This document shows positions 5,794-6,001 of a stretch of DNA of 6,001 bases, in pieces. The stretch spans positions 1 to 6,001 of the forward strand of contig DATFLY010000011.1 in assembly GCA_035267185.1 (NCBI GenBank). The letters run 5' to 3'. The position numbers and the translations under genes are program-made. Numbering within the stretch: position 1 is the stretch's first letter; every line of letters begins with the position of its first letter. The DNA comes from JAUIBE01 sp035267185. Lineage in GTDB: Bacteria; Pseudomonadota; Gammaproteobacteria; Xanthomonadales; SZUA-36. The notes under the pieces were generated by a model. The model saw nothing but the letters and a program-made list of their open reading frames with translations. It searched no databases and was not told the DNA's origin.

Positions 5794-5822
5794 AAATGGG
5801 GAAATTGGTGGCCAGAGGTGGA

Positions 5823-5845
5823 CAAATCTGACTGGATCAGATTTG
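5823..5845. repeat. Perfect 9-bp inverted repeat
   Basis: CAAATCTGA (5823-5831) and TCAGATTTG (5837-5845) flank a 5-nt loop. No T-run follows on either strand, so it is not an evident intrinsic terminator. Confidence 0.5.
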
Positions 5846-5847
5846 AA

Positions 5848-5926
5848 CGCACGGAGCACAGGCAGAGAGCGAGGGGCGGTTTTGCCGAAGGCAAAGAAGC
5901 GCCTCGCGGATGCCGTTGTGCGTGCG
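5848..5926. repeat. 79-nt long imperfect hairpin
   Basis: Arms pair in register from outside to inside: CGCACG (5848-5853) with CGTGCG (5921-5926), CACA (5857-5860) with TGTG (5917-5920), GGCA (5861-5864) with TGCC (5911-5914), GCGAGGgGC (5869-5877) with GCgCCTCGC (5899-5907) with one mismatch, and TTTGCC (5881-5886) with GGCAAA (5890-5895) closed by GAA. That is about 28 base pairs with small bulges. It may be a structured RNA or a folded repeat element. No promoter or T-run is evident. Confidence 0.5.
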
Positions 5927-5935
5927 CCTGCAAGG

Positions 5936-5957
5936 TGAATTACATGGACGTAATTCA
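5936..5957. repeat. Perfect 8-bp inverted repeat
   Basis: TGAATTAC (5936-5943) and GTAATTCA (5950-5957) flank the 6-nt loop ATGGAC. It lies 9 bp after the long hairpin and is probably part of the same composite element. Confidence 0.48.
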
Positions 5958-6001
5958 TTAATCGAACCACCGACACGCGGATTTTCAATAGTTAAAGCAA
6001 A

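Larger units (their letters stand above)
5541..6001. other. Non-coding, repeat-rich intergenic stretch to the window edge
   Basis: About 460 bp with no reading frame showing coding character on either strand. The two minus-strand open frames here (5706-5933 and 5770-5988) run through the hairpins and have no recognisable domain. The stretch holds a degenerate CCCGGA palindrome (5587-5643), an 8-bp inverted pair CGGATTGG/CCAATCCG (5668-5675 and 5710-5717), and then four closely packed inverted repeats from 5758 to 5957. I see nothing in the last 44 bp. Confidence 0.6.

Noticed and set aside
5706..5988. Two minus-strand open frames at the right end
   Set aside because: They run through the packed hairpins, have no recognisable motif or ribosome-binding site, and look like translated repeat DNA.

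Overview
The window looks like chromosomal DNA of a Gram-negative bacterium, most likely a gammaproteobacterium. The evidence is moderate-to-high GC, Sec signal peptides ending in A-x-A, a YcaD-like MFS permease, a TIR/TolB-like/TPR protein of a type common in environmental Proteobacteria, and dispersed CGTCATCCCGGA-type palindromic repeats. Genus cannot be fixed from the sequence alone. There are no rRNA, tRNA, CRISPR or transposase genes.

Layout from left to right. Two minus-strand genes for exported proteins come first: a beta-helix-like protein that runs off the left edge (1-591) and a 69-residue secreted peptide (694-903). They are followed by a divergent intergenic region with a short dyad. 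A 539-residue TIR - TolB-like - TPR protein (1098-2717, TTG start) then faces a minus-strand 12-TM MFS permease (2743-3981), with 25 bp between their stops.

The right third holds a toxin-antitoxin operon in the toxin-first order typical of higBA (higB 4296-4577, higA 4604-4900). A 34-bp near-perfect dyad lies inside its predicted promoter. The toxin mRNA probably starts at or next to its GTG codon, so it would be leaderless. A minus-strand gene for a single-TM protein of unknown function follows (5010-5507). These three genes lie between two inverted copies of a 15-bp sequence, each copy being part of a dispersed palindromic element.

The last ~460 bp carry no convincing gene but hold a string of inverted repeats. 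Four lie nearly back to back at 5758-5957, including a 79-nt imperfect hairpin. This, the higBA operator and the TIR fusion are the parts most worth a second look. I see no complete new system that can be asserted from sequence alone. The TIR protein and higBA are separated by a permease on the opposite strand and do not form one operon.
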